Source: Bacteroidota bacterium (lineage in GTDB: Bacteria > Bacteroidota > Bacteroidia > Flavobacteriales_D > Sanyastnellaceae). From it: 62,718 nucleotides of DNA. This document shows, piece after piece, positions 51,685 through 61,485 of this stretch. A program made the translations under genes and the position numbers. The stretch covers positions 1 through 62,718 of the forward strand of contig JAQCFW010000013.1 in NCBI GenBank assembly GCA_027619225.1. Direction: 5' to 3'. Below the pieces are notes generated by a model. The model ran no database searches. It was not told the origin of the DNA and saw only the letters and a program-made list of their open reading frames with translations. Position 1 is the stretch's first letter, and each line of letters opens with the position of its first letter.

Positions 51685-53469
51685 ATGAATAATCCGACTA
51701 GACTTTTTGATTTCCCCAGATATCAACTCGCAAATGCGCCGCTTGATGTGATGTTGTATATGCCCAATGATGGCTCTGGAAAAAGCTTAAGCTACTCTAC
51801 GAAAGAGTTTGTGGCTGAAGTAGATGTCGCTTCGAGAGGGCTTATTGCGATGGGGATGGAAGCAGGAGATAAGGTGGCGCTCATTGCACACAACAATCGC
51901 TGTGAGTGGAATGTGATGGATCACGCGATAATGCAAGCGGGTGGTATTGATGTGCCGATTTATCCGACGATGACAGAGGCGGATTATAAGTATATCCTAA
52001 ATCACAGCGAATCGAAATTCGTGTTCGTTTCGAGCGCCGAGCTTTTTGCGAAAGTGAATGCAGTGAAAGACGAGTGCCCAACATTGGAGGGAATATTCAC
52101 TTTCGAAGACGTTTCTGGCGCAGATTCTTGGCGCAAAATGCTCGATGCTGGGAGCGATGAAAATCAAGCAGAACTAGACTCTCGTTCAGAAGCAGTCAAG
52201 CCCGAGCAGCTCGCAACAATTATATACACTTCGGGAACGACCGGACTTCCTAAAGGCGTTATGCTATCTCATAAGAATGTCGTTTCGAATACACTTGTCG
52301 CTAAAGATCGAGTTCCACTAGATGGAATCGATGGGGAAATGAAAGTGTTGAGCTTCCTTCCGGTTTGTCATATTTTCGAAAGAATGCTACACTACCTATA
52401 TATTTATATGGGGGCTAGCATACATTTCGGGGAATCTCTCGAGACGATTAAGAACGACTTAAATGCTACCCAACCTATCATGTTCACAGCCGTTCCTCGA
52501 TTGCTCGAGAAGTTCTATGATGGCATCGTGACGAAAGGACGAGCGGCAGGCGGAGTAAAGACCGTTATATTTAATTGGGCTTTAGGTGTAGTTCTGGAGT
52601 GGGATCCTTCTAAAGAAGGACACGGTCTTTACGGCTTTAAGCTCAAAATCGCACGCAAACTCGTATTCTCGAAAGTGAAGGAGGCGCTCGGACTCACGGG
52701 TATTAAGGCCGTTGCCTCCGGCTCGGCAGCACTCCAATCTCGTCTGGCACGATTCTTTAACGGAGCGGGCATTCCGGTTCTCGAGGGGTACGGACTTACT
52801 GAGACCTCGCCGGTAGTTACCGTGAATACCGTGAACACTCCCGGTATGTTAAAAATCGGATCAGTGGGTAAAGTTGTGTCGGGCGTAGAAATCGGGTTTG
52901 GTCCAGATAAGGAAATCCTAGTGAAGGGACCTAATGTCATGATGGGCTATTACAAAGACGAGGAGAAAACGGCTGAAGTGATCAAGGACGGATGGTTCCA
53001 CACTGGCGATATCGGAGAGCTTGATTCTGAAGGGTTTCTTCGAATTACAGACAGAAAAAAGGAGATTTTCAAGACCTCGGGTGGCAAGTACGTTGCACCA
53101 GCGCTCTTAGAGAACGCTCTAAAAGCTTCGTTGTTTATTGAGCAAGTGATCGTGGTAGGTGAATATCAAAAACACCCAGCCGCTTTAATTTCTCCAAATA
53201 TAGATACGATTGTCGAGTGGTGTAAACGTCACAACCACACCTATCCTGGAGATGCTGAAATCGGCGCAGACAAAGTTATTTCTGACAGAGTGATGCAAGA
53301 AGTCAATCAACTCATGGAGCCATTCAGTCAGTGGGAGCGGGTGAAGGTGATTCGCATCCTTCCTGAACCGTTCTCCATCGAAGGCGGTGAACTCACACCA
53401 ACACTCAAGCTTAAGCGAAAGCCTATTCAAGCAAAATATACCGATCTTATTAAAGGCATCTACGAGTAA
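51685..53469 (+). CDS. Long-chain acyl-CoA synthetase (AMP-binding)
   Basis: ATG 51685 (MNNPTRLFDFPRYQ) is preferred over the GTG at 51664; the product is 594 residues. The AMP-binding enzyme activates fatty acids with ATP and CoA. Motifs: IIYTSGTTGLPKGVMLSHKN (about 174-193), GYGLTETSPVV (about 366-376), TGDIGELDSEGFLRITDRKK (about 438-457). It is of the FadD/FAA type used in Bacteroidota lipid metabolism. It lies 24 nt after the Kv gene and 16 nt before the PAP2 gene. Confidence 0.93.
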   Translation: MNNPTRLFDFPRYQLANAPLDVMLYMPNDGSGKSLSYSTKEFVAEVDVASRGLIAMGMEAGDKVALIAHNNRCEWNVMDHAIMQAGGIDVPIYPTMTEADYKYILNHSESKFVFVSSAELFAKVNAVKDECPTLEGIFTFEDVSGADSWRKMLDAGSDENQAELDSRSEAVKPEQLATIIYTSGTTGLPKGVMLSHKNVVSNTLVAKDRVPLDGIDGEMKVLSFLPVCHIFERMLHYLYIYMGASIHFGESLETIKNDLNATQPIMFTAVPRLLEKFYDGIVTKGRAAGGVKTVIFNWALGVVLEWDPSKEGHGLYGFKLKIARKLVFSKVKEALGLTGIKAVASGSAALQSRLARFFNGAGIPVLEGYGLTETSPVVTVNTVNTPGMLKIGSVGKVVSGVEIGFGPDKEILVKGPNVMMGYYKDEEKTAEVIKDGWFHTGDIGELDSEGFLRITDRKKEIFKTSGGKYVAPALLENALKASLFIEQVIVVGEYQKHPAALISPNIDTIVEWCKRHNHTYPGDAEIGADKVISDRVMQEVNQLMEPFSQWERVKVIRILPEPFSIEGGELTPTLKLKRKPIQAKYTDLIKGIYE

Positions 53470-53485
53470 ACAAGAGTAAACAAGC

Positions 53486-54106
53486 GTGATAGATTGGTTT
53501 TTAGAGATAGACGAATCGCTCTTTAAAGCGATTAATGGATTGGCAGGAGGATCTGTAAATCCGGGGGAGTCTAACTTTCTAGATGTAGTGATGTGGAAGG
53601 TGAGTATGGCGAAATTTTGGATCCCGCTATATGTGATTTTACTGGTTTTACTCTGGAAGAAATTTACCCGAAGAAATTCCCGCTTAATCATCTTACTCGG
53701 AATTGTGGTTACGATAGGTCTTGCCGACATAATTTCTGCACGGGTTCTTAAACCCACAGCCGCCAGGTTGCGTCCCTCCCACAGGATTGAACTGGCTGAG
53801 GATATACATCTTCACAGGCAAAATGACGGCACACTATATAAAGGTGGGCAGTATGGATTTGTTTCTTCACATGCGGCCAACCATATGGCAATTGCGATTT
53901 TTGTGGGTGGACTTCTTGCGAGTTCTTCGAGCTCAGCAATACTGATTGCTCTTATATTTTGGGCTATTGTGATCGGGTTCAGTCGAATTTACTTGGGGGT
54001 ACACTTTCCCTCTGACGTTTTTTTCGGCTGGATGCTGGGGGGCGTAATTGGAATCGCTGTGTTAAAATTCGCAACAACCGCTAACACGATCAACCCCAAA
54101 TCATGA
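53486..54106 (+). CDS. PAP2-type membrane phosphatase
   Basis: This 206-residue protein starts at GTG 53486 (translated MIDWFLEIDESLFKAIN), the form usual in Bacteroidota relatives. Five or six membrane helices carry the PAP2 motifs: KPTAARLRPS (K-x6-RP, about 91-100), SSHAANHMA (SGH-like, about 128-136) and SRIYLGVHFPSDVFFG (about 168-183). It dephosphorylates lipid phosphates such as undecaprenyl diphosphate or phosphatidic acid at the inner membrane. The stop overlaps the crcB start by ATGA. Confidence 0.92.
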   Translation: MIDWFLEIDESLFKAINGLAGGSVNPGESNFLDVVMWKVSMAKFWIPLYVILLVLLWKKFTRRNSRLIILLGIVVTIGLADIISARVLKPTAARLRPSHRIELAEDIHLHRQNDGTLYKGGQYGFVSSHAANHMAIAIFVGGLLASSSSSAILIALIFWAIVIGFSRIYLGVHFPSDVFFGWMLGGVIGIAVLKFATTANTINPKS

Positions 54107-54486
54107 CACTCACTCCCTCAACTCTATTCGCTATTTTTATAGGAGGCGGAGCTGGCAGCGTCGCTCGTGTACTTGTAGGTGAAGGTGTCACCAGAATATG
54201 TTCAAGTGGATTCCCTCTTGGAACACTCCTAGCGAACCTCATTGCAACAGCGCTATTGGCGGTGATCATCATTTACTCGGGTGATCGATGGGGTCGTGAT
54301 TCAATTATGGTTCCCCTTCTCACCATAGGTTTTTGTGGCGGCTTTTCAACTTTCTCAACATTTTCTATCGACACGATACGTCTTTTTCAGGAAGGCCAAA
54401 CGACTTTCGCGATCGCTAACATCCTTATAAGCGTCGGTGCATGTATCGGAATAGGAATGATAATTTTTAAAACACTCTCAAAATGA
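54103..54486 (+). CDS. crcB: Fluoride channel CrcB (Fluc)
   Basis: This 127-residue four-helix membrane protein has FIGGGAGSVARVLVGEG (about 11-27), FPLGTLLANLIATALLAVII (about 38-57), and the filter region TIGFCGGFSTFSTFSIDT (about 78-95). Dimers let F- out of the cell. No fluoride riboswitch precedes it; it is translated by coupling with the PAP2 gene (ATGA overlap) and overlaps the next gene by 4 nt. Length is normal. Confidence 0.95.
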   Translation: MTLTPSTLFAIFIGGGAGSVARVLVGEGVTRICSSGFPLGTLLANLIATALLAVIIIYSGDRWGRDSIMVPLLTIGFCGGFSTFSTFSIDTIRLFQEGQTTFAIANILISVGACIGIGMIIFKTLSK

Positions 54487-56192
54487 TCCGCAATTCAATC
54501 TCGTTCCTTTCATTGTTAACGATGACTACCATTGTTGTTTTTACTATAGGCTGCAACATTGAGACGGATATGGTGGTGAAAACCGGAATCGGTGCTTCGG
54601 AAGATTCTCCAAAGCTCATCATAGGGATTACGATAGACCAAATGCGTGCCGACTACCTTCACCGCTACTCCCCATACTTTTCCGAGGGTGGTTTTGCAAG
54701 ACTACAAGAAGATGGCTTTACGTGCTACGACCATCATTTCGGTTACGCTCCTACTTACACTGGCCCAGGTCACGCATCTATTTTTACAGGTACAACGCCG
54801 GCCATTCACGGAATTGTTGCAAATGATTGGTATCTGAGAGAAAATAAGGGCTCGGTGTACTGTACCTCTGACGACTCTGTATTCGGAGTGGGTGTAGATG
54901 GTATTGACAAGGACGGGGCGGTTTATGGATTGTCGGGGAAGATGGCGCCAACTCGAATGCTCACAAGTACAATAGGTGACGAATTAAAGCTGTCGACAGG
55001 AATGAAATCAAAGGTCATCGGCATCAGCCTGAAAGACAGAGGGGCCATTCTCCCTGCTGGACATGCTGCCGATGGAGCTTACTGGTTTTACGGAAAGGAC
55101 AAAGGTCATTTTATCACCAGCACGTACTATGGAGAGGAGATGACTGTTTGGGCTAAAGAATTTAACGAAAAAGCAGAAGCTGAAAGACTGATAAAACTAG
55201 GCTGGGAATTACTCCGCGCTCCTGACACGTATGACGCATGCTGGCCAGACAACAATCCGTTCGAAGGACCGTTTGTAGGGGCTTTGAAAGCCACCTTCCC
55301 ATATGACCTCGAAGCTTTGAAAGAAAAGAACGGCGGGTTAGATATTCTCAAAGGGACGCCGGGCGGAAATACGATTTTAGTAGATTTTGCACTTGCTGCA
55401 ATAGAAGGCGAGAAACTTGGAGCTGACGAGATAACAGACATGCTCACAATAAGTTTTTCATCTACAGATTACGTTGGTCACAGATGCGGATCTCATGCGA
55501 TGGAAACGATGGATATGTACCTTCGATTGGACCTCGAACTTGAGAGATTCTTTAACGCTCTAGACGAAAATGTTGGCGAAGGAAATTGGACGGTTTTTGT
55601 AACGTCCGATCACGGAGCAGCAACCGTTCCTTCTTTGGGAGCTTCTGAAGGACTTCCTACCGGATACTGGAGTCATGGAAATATGCAGGAGCGAATTGAA
55701 GAGGCGCTCGATCTGAAATATGGCAACAGAGAAAGTAATTGGATAGAGAATGTAAGCAACAATTCCATCTTTATTTCTAAAAGCGCAAGCGCTGGGGTTG
55801 ACAAAACTGCGCTACAACGGTTGATCGCAGACCTCGCACTCGAGGAAGATGGAATTTTACAAAGTTTTCCCCTTGTCGATCTAGCGACACTCGCTGCTGT
55901 CGATCCATTCGCTGAGAAAATCTATGCTGGGCACAGGCAAGGTGTAAGTGGAGACGTACTTTTAGTCATGAAACCAGGTTGGCTTACTTACGGAAGAACC
56001 GGAACTTCTCACGGCAGTCCTTTTGTATATGACACTCATGTCCCTTGCATTTTTTATGGCTCAGGTGTAAACTATGGTTCTACTCACTCGCGAACTTACA
56101 TTCGTGACATTGCTCCTACAGTATCGTCATTACTCGGGTTACCATATCCAAACGGTACTACCGGATCTCCTATTTCTAATCTTCTAGATTAA
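54483..56192 (+). CDS. PafA-like alkaline phosphatase (lipoprotein)
   Basis: This 569-residue protein has a lipoprotein signal (TIVVFTIGC, lipobox Cys near 24). The phosphodiesterase/alkaline phosphatase domain shows TIDQMRADYLHRYSPYF (about 50-66) and TYTGPGHASIFTGTTPAIHG (about 94-113), where the nucleophile is Thr as in the PafA subgroup. SSTDYVGHRCG (about 326-336), TSDHGAA (near 379) and GTSHGSPFVYDTHVP supply metal ligands. It releases phosphate from monoesters in the periplasm. Phosphate release close to PAP2 and the phosphate-porin genes fits phosphorus scavenging. It abuts the M61 gene. Confidence 0.92.
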   Translation: MIRNSISFLSLLTMTTIVVFTIGCNIETDMVVKTGIGASEDSPKLIIGITIDQMRADYLHRYSPYFSEGGFARLQEDGFTCYDHHFGYAPTYTGPGHASIFTGTTPAIHGIVANDWYLRENKGSVYCTSDDSVFGVGVDGIDKDGAVYGLSGKMAPTRMLTSTIGDELKLSTGMKSKVIGISLKDRGAILPAGHAADGAYWFYGKDKGHFITSTYYGEEMTVWAKEFNEKAEAERLIKLGWELLRAPDTYDACWPDNNPFEGPFVGALKATFPYDLEALKEKNGGLDILKGTPGGNTILVDFALAAIEGEKLGADEITDMLTISFSSTDYVGHRCGSHAMETMDMYLRLDLELERFFNALDENVGEGNWTVFVTSDHGAATVPSLGASEGLPTGYWSHGNMQERIEEALDLKYGNRESNWIENVSNNSIFISKSASAGVDKTALQRLIADLALEEDGILQSFPLVDLATLAAVDPFAEKIYAGHRQGVSGDVLLVMKPGWLTYGRTGTSHGSPFVYDTHVPCIFYGSGVNYGSTHSRTYIRDIAPTVSSLLGLPYPNGTTGSPISNLLD

Positions 56193-57638
56193 ATGAAACG
56201 TATGGCGTGCATTTCAGTTAAAGTTGCTCGCATAGAAAACGCATCTGGTCTTTCTTTTGAAGCAACGTTCCCCAATCGGAATTCTCACAATAACTCAGAT
56301 GAATCGTGGGAAGTGCAACTGCCGGTTTGGCGTCCAGGTCGATACGAGCGTGGAGATTTCGCTCAGTTTATTTTAAAGATGGTGGGCGTTGATGAAAACG
56401 GCAACGACATAAAACTTGAGAAATGTGATTTACACAGGTGGAGGGTGCCCTGTCATATTTTTAAAATTTGTTGGGTCTTCCAGGCGGACATATTAAATGC
56501 TGGATCGACTTATGTAAGCGACGATCTCCAGTACGTAAATCCGGTAAACTGTTTCCTTTATGATCCACAAAACGTTGATCTGGGATACGAAATCAGCCTG
56601 ACAGATATTCCAAAAAACTGGGATATAGCAACAGCCCTGCCCCAAAAAAATAGGGTCCTACATGCTCGTGATATGCAACACGTGATGGACAGTCCGTGGA
56701 TGGCTTCTCCAAATCTTTACCATGAGAGGTATGAGGAAGGTGGAGTGGACTTCCATGTTTGGGCTTATGGTGAGACACCTCCACAGCACATCAAGTTCAT
56801 TGAGGACCACAAAGCTTTTTCTAAAGCCCAAATCGCTTACTTCGGAGATTTCCCCACTCCATATTACCACTTTCTATACTTGTTGCCATCAGCAATGGAA
56901 GCCAGACATGGAGTCGAGCATGAGGACAGCACAGTGATCGCATTGGGGCCATCAGATAAAATTCAATCCCAACACGGATACGACGAATTGATTGGGATCG
57001 CGTCTCACGAACTTTACCACTCTTGGAATGTAAAGCGAATACGCCCTTCAGAGTGGACACCCTACAATTTTTCAGAGAGTTCCCCAAGTAAACTAGGGTA
57101 CATCGCTGAAGGAGTAACCACCTATATGGGCGACCTCTTTTTATATGAAGCGGGGTGCATAGACCTCAAAGGTTGGTGCTCGAAGATGGAAGCACTTCTA
57201 TTTCGCCATCTCAACAATCCTGGCCGCCACAATCTGAGTGTGGCAGAATCCAGTTACGATACTTGGCTCGATGGCTATCGCCCTGGAGTGAATGGGCGAA
57301 AAGGATCTATCTACGTTGAGGGAGCAGTGCTCGCATTCCTTGTAGATGCGAGAATCATGACATTAACGAGCGGGAAATACTCCCTATCGACAGCAATGAA
57401 ACTCCTGTGGGAACGATTCGGTAAGCCGAGGATAGGCCTCACCGCAGATGCATATTGGGACATACTTGCCGAAGTTGCTGGAGAACGCCTCGAAGATCTA
57501 AGGTCGAACTACGCCGACGGCACTGCCGACACATGGAATGCACTCGTCGAAGCGATGAAAACGCAGAAACTTGTGCTCACGAAGTCGACTGACGATCAAG
57601 GCCGAATCACAGCAAGAATAGTCGAAATAGGGGGCTAA
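56193..57638 (+). CDS. M61 family metallopeptidase, no PDZ domain
   Basis: This 481-residue protein starts one nt after the phosphatase stop. The N-terminal beta domain (about 1-160, VQLPVWRPGRYERGDFA) is followed by the zinc motif ASHELYHSWNVKRIRP (HExxH near 271-275) and the third ligand Glu in YIAEGVTTYMGDLF. Glycyl-aminopeptidases of this family normally have a further PDZ domain near 600 residues; it is missing here, since the frame ends soon after GERLEDLRSNYADGT. It lacks a clear signal peptide and may be cytoplasmic. It ends the six-gene unit. Confidence 0.88.
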   Translation: MKRMACISVKVARIENASGLSFEATFPNRNSHNNSDESWEVQLPVWRPGRYERGDFAQFILKMVGVDENGNDIKLEKCDLHRWRVPCHIFKICWVFQADILNAGSTYVSDDLQYVNPVNCFLYDPQNVDLGYEISLTDIPKNWDIATALPQKNRVLHARDMQHVMDSPWMASPNLYHERYEEGGVDFHVWAYGETPPQHIKFIEDHKAFSKAQIAYFGDFPTPYYHFLYLLPSAMEARHGVEHEDSTVIALGPSDKIQSQHGYDELIGIASHELYHSWNVKRIRPSEWTPYNFSESSPSKLGYIAEGVTTYMGDLFLYEAGCIDLKGWCSKMEALLFRHLNNPGRHNLSVAESSYDTWLDGYRPGVNGRKGSIYVEGAVLAFLVDARIMTLTSGKYSLSTAMKLLWERFGKPRIGLTADAYWDILAEVAGERLEDLRSNYADGTADTWNALVEAMKTQKLVLTKSTDDQGRITARIVEIGG

Positions 57639-57646
57639 TTCAGGGG

Positions 57647-58354
57647 TTAATAACTCTCGCCACCAAGAGCGAACTGAATTAAGTTTGCGCCCATTTGTAA
57701 AGCAAGAGTTCGAATTGATTCGGGATCTCTGTGAACTTGATAGTCTTCCCAACCATCTCCCAAATCACACTCAGTATCGTAAAAACATACAAGCCTGCCT
57801 TCAAAAAAAAGGCCTAAGCCATGTGGAGGTTGATCATCGTGTTCGTGTATTTTAGGAAGGCCTTGATGAAAATCGAAAGTTTGGTGATAAACAGAATGAT
57901 TAAAAGGGATTTCAACCCAATCAAGTTGAGGGAAAATCTTCAGAAACTCCGTTCTTATATAAGCATCCATTCCATAGTTGTCACTAATATGAAGGAATCC
58001 CCCACCAGCTAAATACGCTCTTAAATTTCTTACCTCAGAAGAGGAAAACACCACATTTCCATGACCTGTCATGTGAATAAATGGGTACAGCGATAAATCT
58101 GACGAACTGACCTCTACATAAGGAACAATCTCGTCGATGTTCATGTTCAATTCAGAATTACAAAACTCAACAAGGTTAGGTAAGCTGGTTGGATTTGAAT
58201 ACCAATCCCCACCTCCTCTATACTGAAGCACCGCCACCTGATAAGTTGCATCCTCAGAAACTCCTTGTGCAATTGCCTGGAAATCGCAGCAAAACACAGC
58301 ATTTAAACACGTTAAAATAACAGTTATAAATGGAAAAATTGTCTCTTTAATCAT
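57647..58354 (-). CDS. DUF4159 domain protein, secreted
   Basis: I choose ATG 58354 (MIKETIFPFITV) rather than GTG 58360 because a TAACTTGT box ends 4 nt upstream; the product is 235 residues. The signal peptide (cleaved near 26-30) is followed by the DUF4159 fold (about 40-230): VAVLQYRGGGDWYSNPT, YPFIHMTGHGNVVFSS, LRAYLAGGGFLHISDN with GxMD. The family is found with MoxR/Batl loci in other Bacteria, but none is here. It is convergent with the M61 gene and divergent from secDF. Function unknown. Confidence 0.85.
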   Translation of the reverse strand: MIKETIFPFITVILTCLNAVFCCDFQAIAQGVSEDATYQVAVLQYRGGGDWYSNPTSLPNLVEFCNSELNMNIDEIVPYVEVSSSDLSLYPFIHMTGHGNVVFSSSEVRNLRAYLAGGGFLHISDNYGMDAYIRTEFLKIFPQLDWVEIPFNHSVYHQTFDFHQGLPKIHEHDDQPPHGLGLFFEGRLVCFYDTECDLGDGWEDYQVHRDPESIRTLALQMGANLIQFALGGESY

Positions 58355-58464
58355 CGCCACAAGTTACGCATCAAGAAGCCTAACATTTAGTACGTGATAT
58401 TAACTGTAAAATCAATCGATTTTTTCAGTATATTTACGCCCCTGTAAAAGAACCCTTTTCGAAA

Positions 58465-61401
58465 ATGGAAAATAAAAATGCCGTCCTGATTTTCACAGTG
58501 TTACTCGCTTTCGCGACACTATACACTCTATCATTTAACTGGGCATCGAAGCGTTTTGAAGCTAAAGCTTCAATTCACGGACAATACATTGCTGACAGTC
58601 TTCAAGAGAATAACCTCTTAGGAAGCTTAACTCTAGAGGAAGCTGAGAAGAAGGCTACTCGTGAATACTTACGTGATAGTATCAGCTCCGTTGCTCATCC
58701 TTTTGGCCAAACTTACCGCGAGGTGAAAGAACAAGAATTAAACTTGGGACTCGACCTTCAGGGTGGAATGAGTGTTACTCTTGAGGTGAGTATTCCAGAT
58801 TTAATAATCTCACTTTCTGATTACGATGAAAATGAAAACTTCCGCTCCGCTGTTAAAAATGCGAGGGTAGCTCAAAAGAATTCTTCTGACGGGTTCATGG
58901 TCTTATTTGACCAAGCTTGGAATTCACAGACCGCTAGCTCTGAGAACCCCACAGAACTTTGGAGAATCTTTCATAGCCCGGAGCAGAAAGATCTTTTCCC
59001 AGCGAAAAGTACTGATGCTGAGATTATGGCTATCCTCTTCAACGAGGCAGAAACAGCTATTGACAACACTGAGAATATCATTCGTAAACGTATTGACCAA
59101 CTGGGAGTTGCTCAACCTAATGTACAAAAACTCCAGAACGGCCGTATCCTAGTTGAACTTCCTGGTATTGATGACAGAGAGCGTGCTCGCAAGCAGCTTA
59201 AATCGACAGCGAATCTCGAATTTTGGGAGACATACTTCAATGACGAAGTTATAGGCCGAATCTCTGCAGCGAACACTGCTGTGGGACAACTTCTAAATCC
59301 TGAACTTTTCGGAGACGAAGCACCTTCTGACTCTATATTAACTCAAGGACAACTTCAATTAAAGAATCCACTTTTCGCTACATTCCAAATGGAGCTTGGT
59401 CGTCGTTCTGCAATTGTAGGATACGCCCAAGTAAGCGACACGAACAGGGTGAATGATGTCCTAAACCGCCCCGAAGCTATTGAAGCTCTGGGCTCTGACC
59501 TGCGACTCCTTTGGGATGCAAAGTCTAACGGAAACATTGCCTCACTTTACGCGATTAAAGATGAGTCTGGAAAAGGACGTGCTGACCTTACTGGAAATAG
59601 CATTGTTGACGCTCGTGTTTCTTATGACGAAATCGGAGACGTAGTCGTAAGCATGACAATGGACTCTGACGGTGCAAAGATTTGGGGTACAATGACGAAG
59701 AAGTGTTCTGAGGAAAATAACCGTGCTGTAGCAGTCGTTCTCGACAACTTAGTGTTCAGCGCTCCAAATGTACAATCTGCTATTACGAACGGTAGATCAC
59801 AAATCAGCTTCGGTTCTCAGCAATCTTCAGAACAAAAAATCGTTGAAGCTGAAGATCTTGCTGGTCTTTTAAAGGCTGGTTCACTACCGGCACCTGCTCG
59901 CATCGTAGATGAGGTGAGCATAGGCCCGCAACTCGGAGAGGACAACATTAAAGCAGGATTGTCATCATTCATCATCGCTTTACTCGTGGTGTTTGCTTAC
60001 ATGATTTTTTACTATAGTGGTGCTGGTGTCGTTTCCAACATAGCTTTAGTTGTTAACCTGTTTTTCCTTATCGGAGCTCTTGCATCTCTAGGAGCTGCTC
60101 TAACTCTACCTGGGATTGCTGGTATCGTACTTACTATAGGTATGGCCGTTGATGCTAACGTACTTATCTATGAGCGTATACGGGAGGAAATGAGGCATGG
60201 GAAAGGCCTCGCCCTGGCAGTTAAGGATGGATACTCGAAAGCCTACAGTGCGATTATCGATGCGAACATCACTACTTTACTTACAGCTTTAGTTCTGTAC
60301 AGCTTCGGTAGCGGTTCTATTCGCGGATTTGCTACAACACTTATCATCGGTATCTTCACTTCTCTATTTAGCGCTATTGTAATTACACGACTGGTGTTCT
60401 TCTCTCGCTTAGCAAAAGGCAAGAACATTCGTTTTGCTTCTAAAACAACTGAAAATTGGTTTCACTCTTCGGCTATCGATTTTATCAGCAAGCGTAAAAA
60501 GATGTACATTTTGAGTGCGTTGGTGATCCTCGGAGGTGTAGTATCTCTTGCATCTCGCGGTCTCAACTACGGTGTTGAATTTACTGGCGGAACGACTTTC
60601 GACATTTCTTTTAATGATGAAATTAATGCTGATGACGTGAGGTCTGCCTTATCTAATGCTTTCACTGAAGATGGTACTCCTGGAAATCCTTTGGTCCAAA
60701 CCAAAGAATCTGACCAGAAACTCCGCGTTATGACGAACTTCATGATCGAATCTCCAAGCGAAAGCGTTGATGAAGAAATCAATGCAGCCTTAGAAGCAGG
60801 ACTTTCAACTCTCAACCTCACAAAAGGTGACGATTACTCAATCGACATGTACAACAAGGTTGCAACTACGATTTCTGATGATTTCCGAGATGGTGCAAAA
60901 AAAGCCACACTATTCTCACTTCTCATCATCTTCCTTTACATCGTATTCCGTTTCCGCAAATGGCAGTACGGACTTGGAGCTCTTATAGCTACAACTCACG
61001 ATGTACTTATCGTGCTTTCAGTCTTCAGTATTTTCTGGGGAATACTACCTTTCACAATGGAAATTGACCAAGCATTTATCGCGGCCATCCTAACTGTAAT
61101 CGGTTACTCTATTAACGATACTGTAGTTGTATTTGATCGTATTCGTGAGTACGTAGGTCTATACAGCGGAAAGCGTGATGATCGCACTCTCGTAAATGAT
61201 GCTCTTAACAGCACGCTATCTCGTACTGTTAACACTTCACTTTCTACATTTGTTGTACTCCTTACTATCTTCTCTTTCGGTGGAGATAACATTAAAGGAT
61301 TCGTTTTCGCTCTTATGGTAGGTGTAGTAGTAGGAACATACAGTTCTATTTTCATCGCTACTCCAAGCGTTCTTGACTTTAGCAAAAAACTCACTAAGTA
61401 A
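58465..61401 (+). CDS. secDF: Protein translocase SecDF fusion
   Basis: This 978-residue inner-membrane protein uses the proton motive force to finish preprotein export. SecD half (about 1-640): TM1 at 8-24, LNLGLDLQGGMSVTLEVS (about 93-110), periplasmic P1 domain, then PAPARIVDEVSIGPQLGEDN and five helices (about 500-640, GMAVDANVLIYERIREE). SecF half (about 665-978): NYGVEFTGGTTFDISF, GYSINDTVVVFDRIREY. Fusion of SecD and SecF is common in Bacteroidota. It supports the large secreted load seen in this window. It is monocistronic, with a weak hairpin downstream. Confidence 0.96.
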   Translation: MENKNAVLIFTVLLAFATLYTLSFNWASKRFEAKASIHGQYIADSLQENNLLGSLTLEEAEKKATREYLRDSISSVAHPFGQTYREVKEQELNLGLDLQGGMSVTLEVSIPDLIISLSDYDENENFRSAVKNARVAQKNSSDGFMVLFDQAWNSQTASSENPTELWRIFHSPEQKDLFPAKSTDAEIMAILFNEAETAIDNTENIIRKRIDQLGVAQPNVQKLQNGRILVELPGIDDRERARKQLKSTANLEFWETYFNDEVIGRISAANTAVGQLLNPELFGDEAPSDSILTQGQLQLKNPLFATFQMELGRRSAIVGYAQVSDTNRVNDVLNRPEAIEALGSDLRLLWDAKSNGNIASLYAIKDESGKGRADLTGNSIVDARVSYDEIGDVVVSMTMDSDGAKIWGTMTKKCSEENNRAVAVVLDNLVFSAPNVQSAITNGRSQISFGSQQSSEQKIVEAEDLAGLLKAGSLPAPARIVDEVSIGPQLGEDNIKAGLSSFIIALLVVFAYMIFYYSGAGVVSNIALVVNLFFLIGALASLGAALTLPGIAGIVLTIGMAVDANVLIYERIREEMRHGKGLALAVKDGYSKAYSAIIDANITTLLTALVLYSFGSGSIRGFATTLIIGIFTSLFSAIVITRLVFFSRLAKGKNIRFASKTTENWFHSSAIDFISKRKKMYILSALVILGGVVSLASRGLNYGVEFTGGTTFDISFNDEINADDVRSALSNAFTEDGTPGNPLVQTKESDQKLRVMTNFMIESPSESVDEEINAALEAGLSTLNLTKGDDYSIDMYNKVATTISDDFRDGAKKATLFSLLIIFLYIVFRFRKWQYGLGALIATTHDVLIVLSVFSIFWGILPFTMEIDQAFIAAILTVIGYSINDTVVVFDRIREYVGLYSGKRDDRTLVNDALNSTLSRTVNTSLSTFVVLLTIFSFGGDNIKGFVFALMVGVVVGTYSSIFIATPSVLDFSKKLTK

Positions 61402-61485
61402 TTTATATTACTTATTACGACTTGTATTCTTAATTACAAACAGCGTCTCAAGCCCAAAGACCTATATAACAGCACTTTTAAAAAC

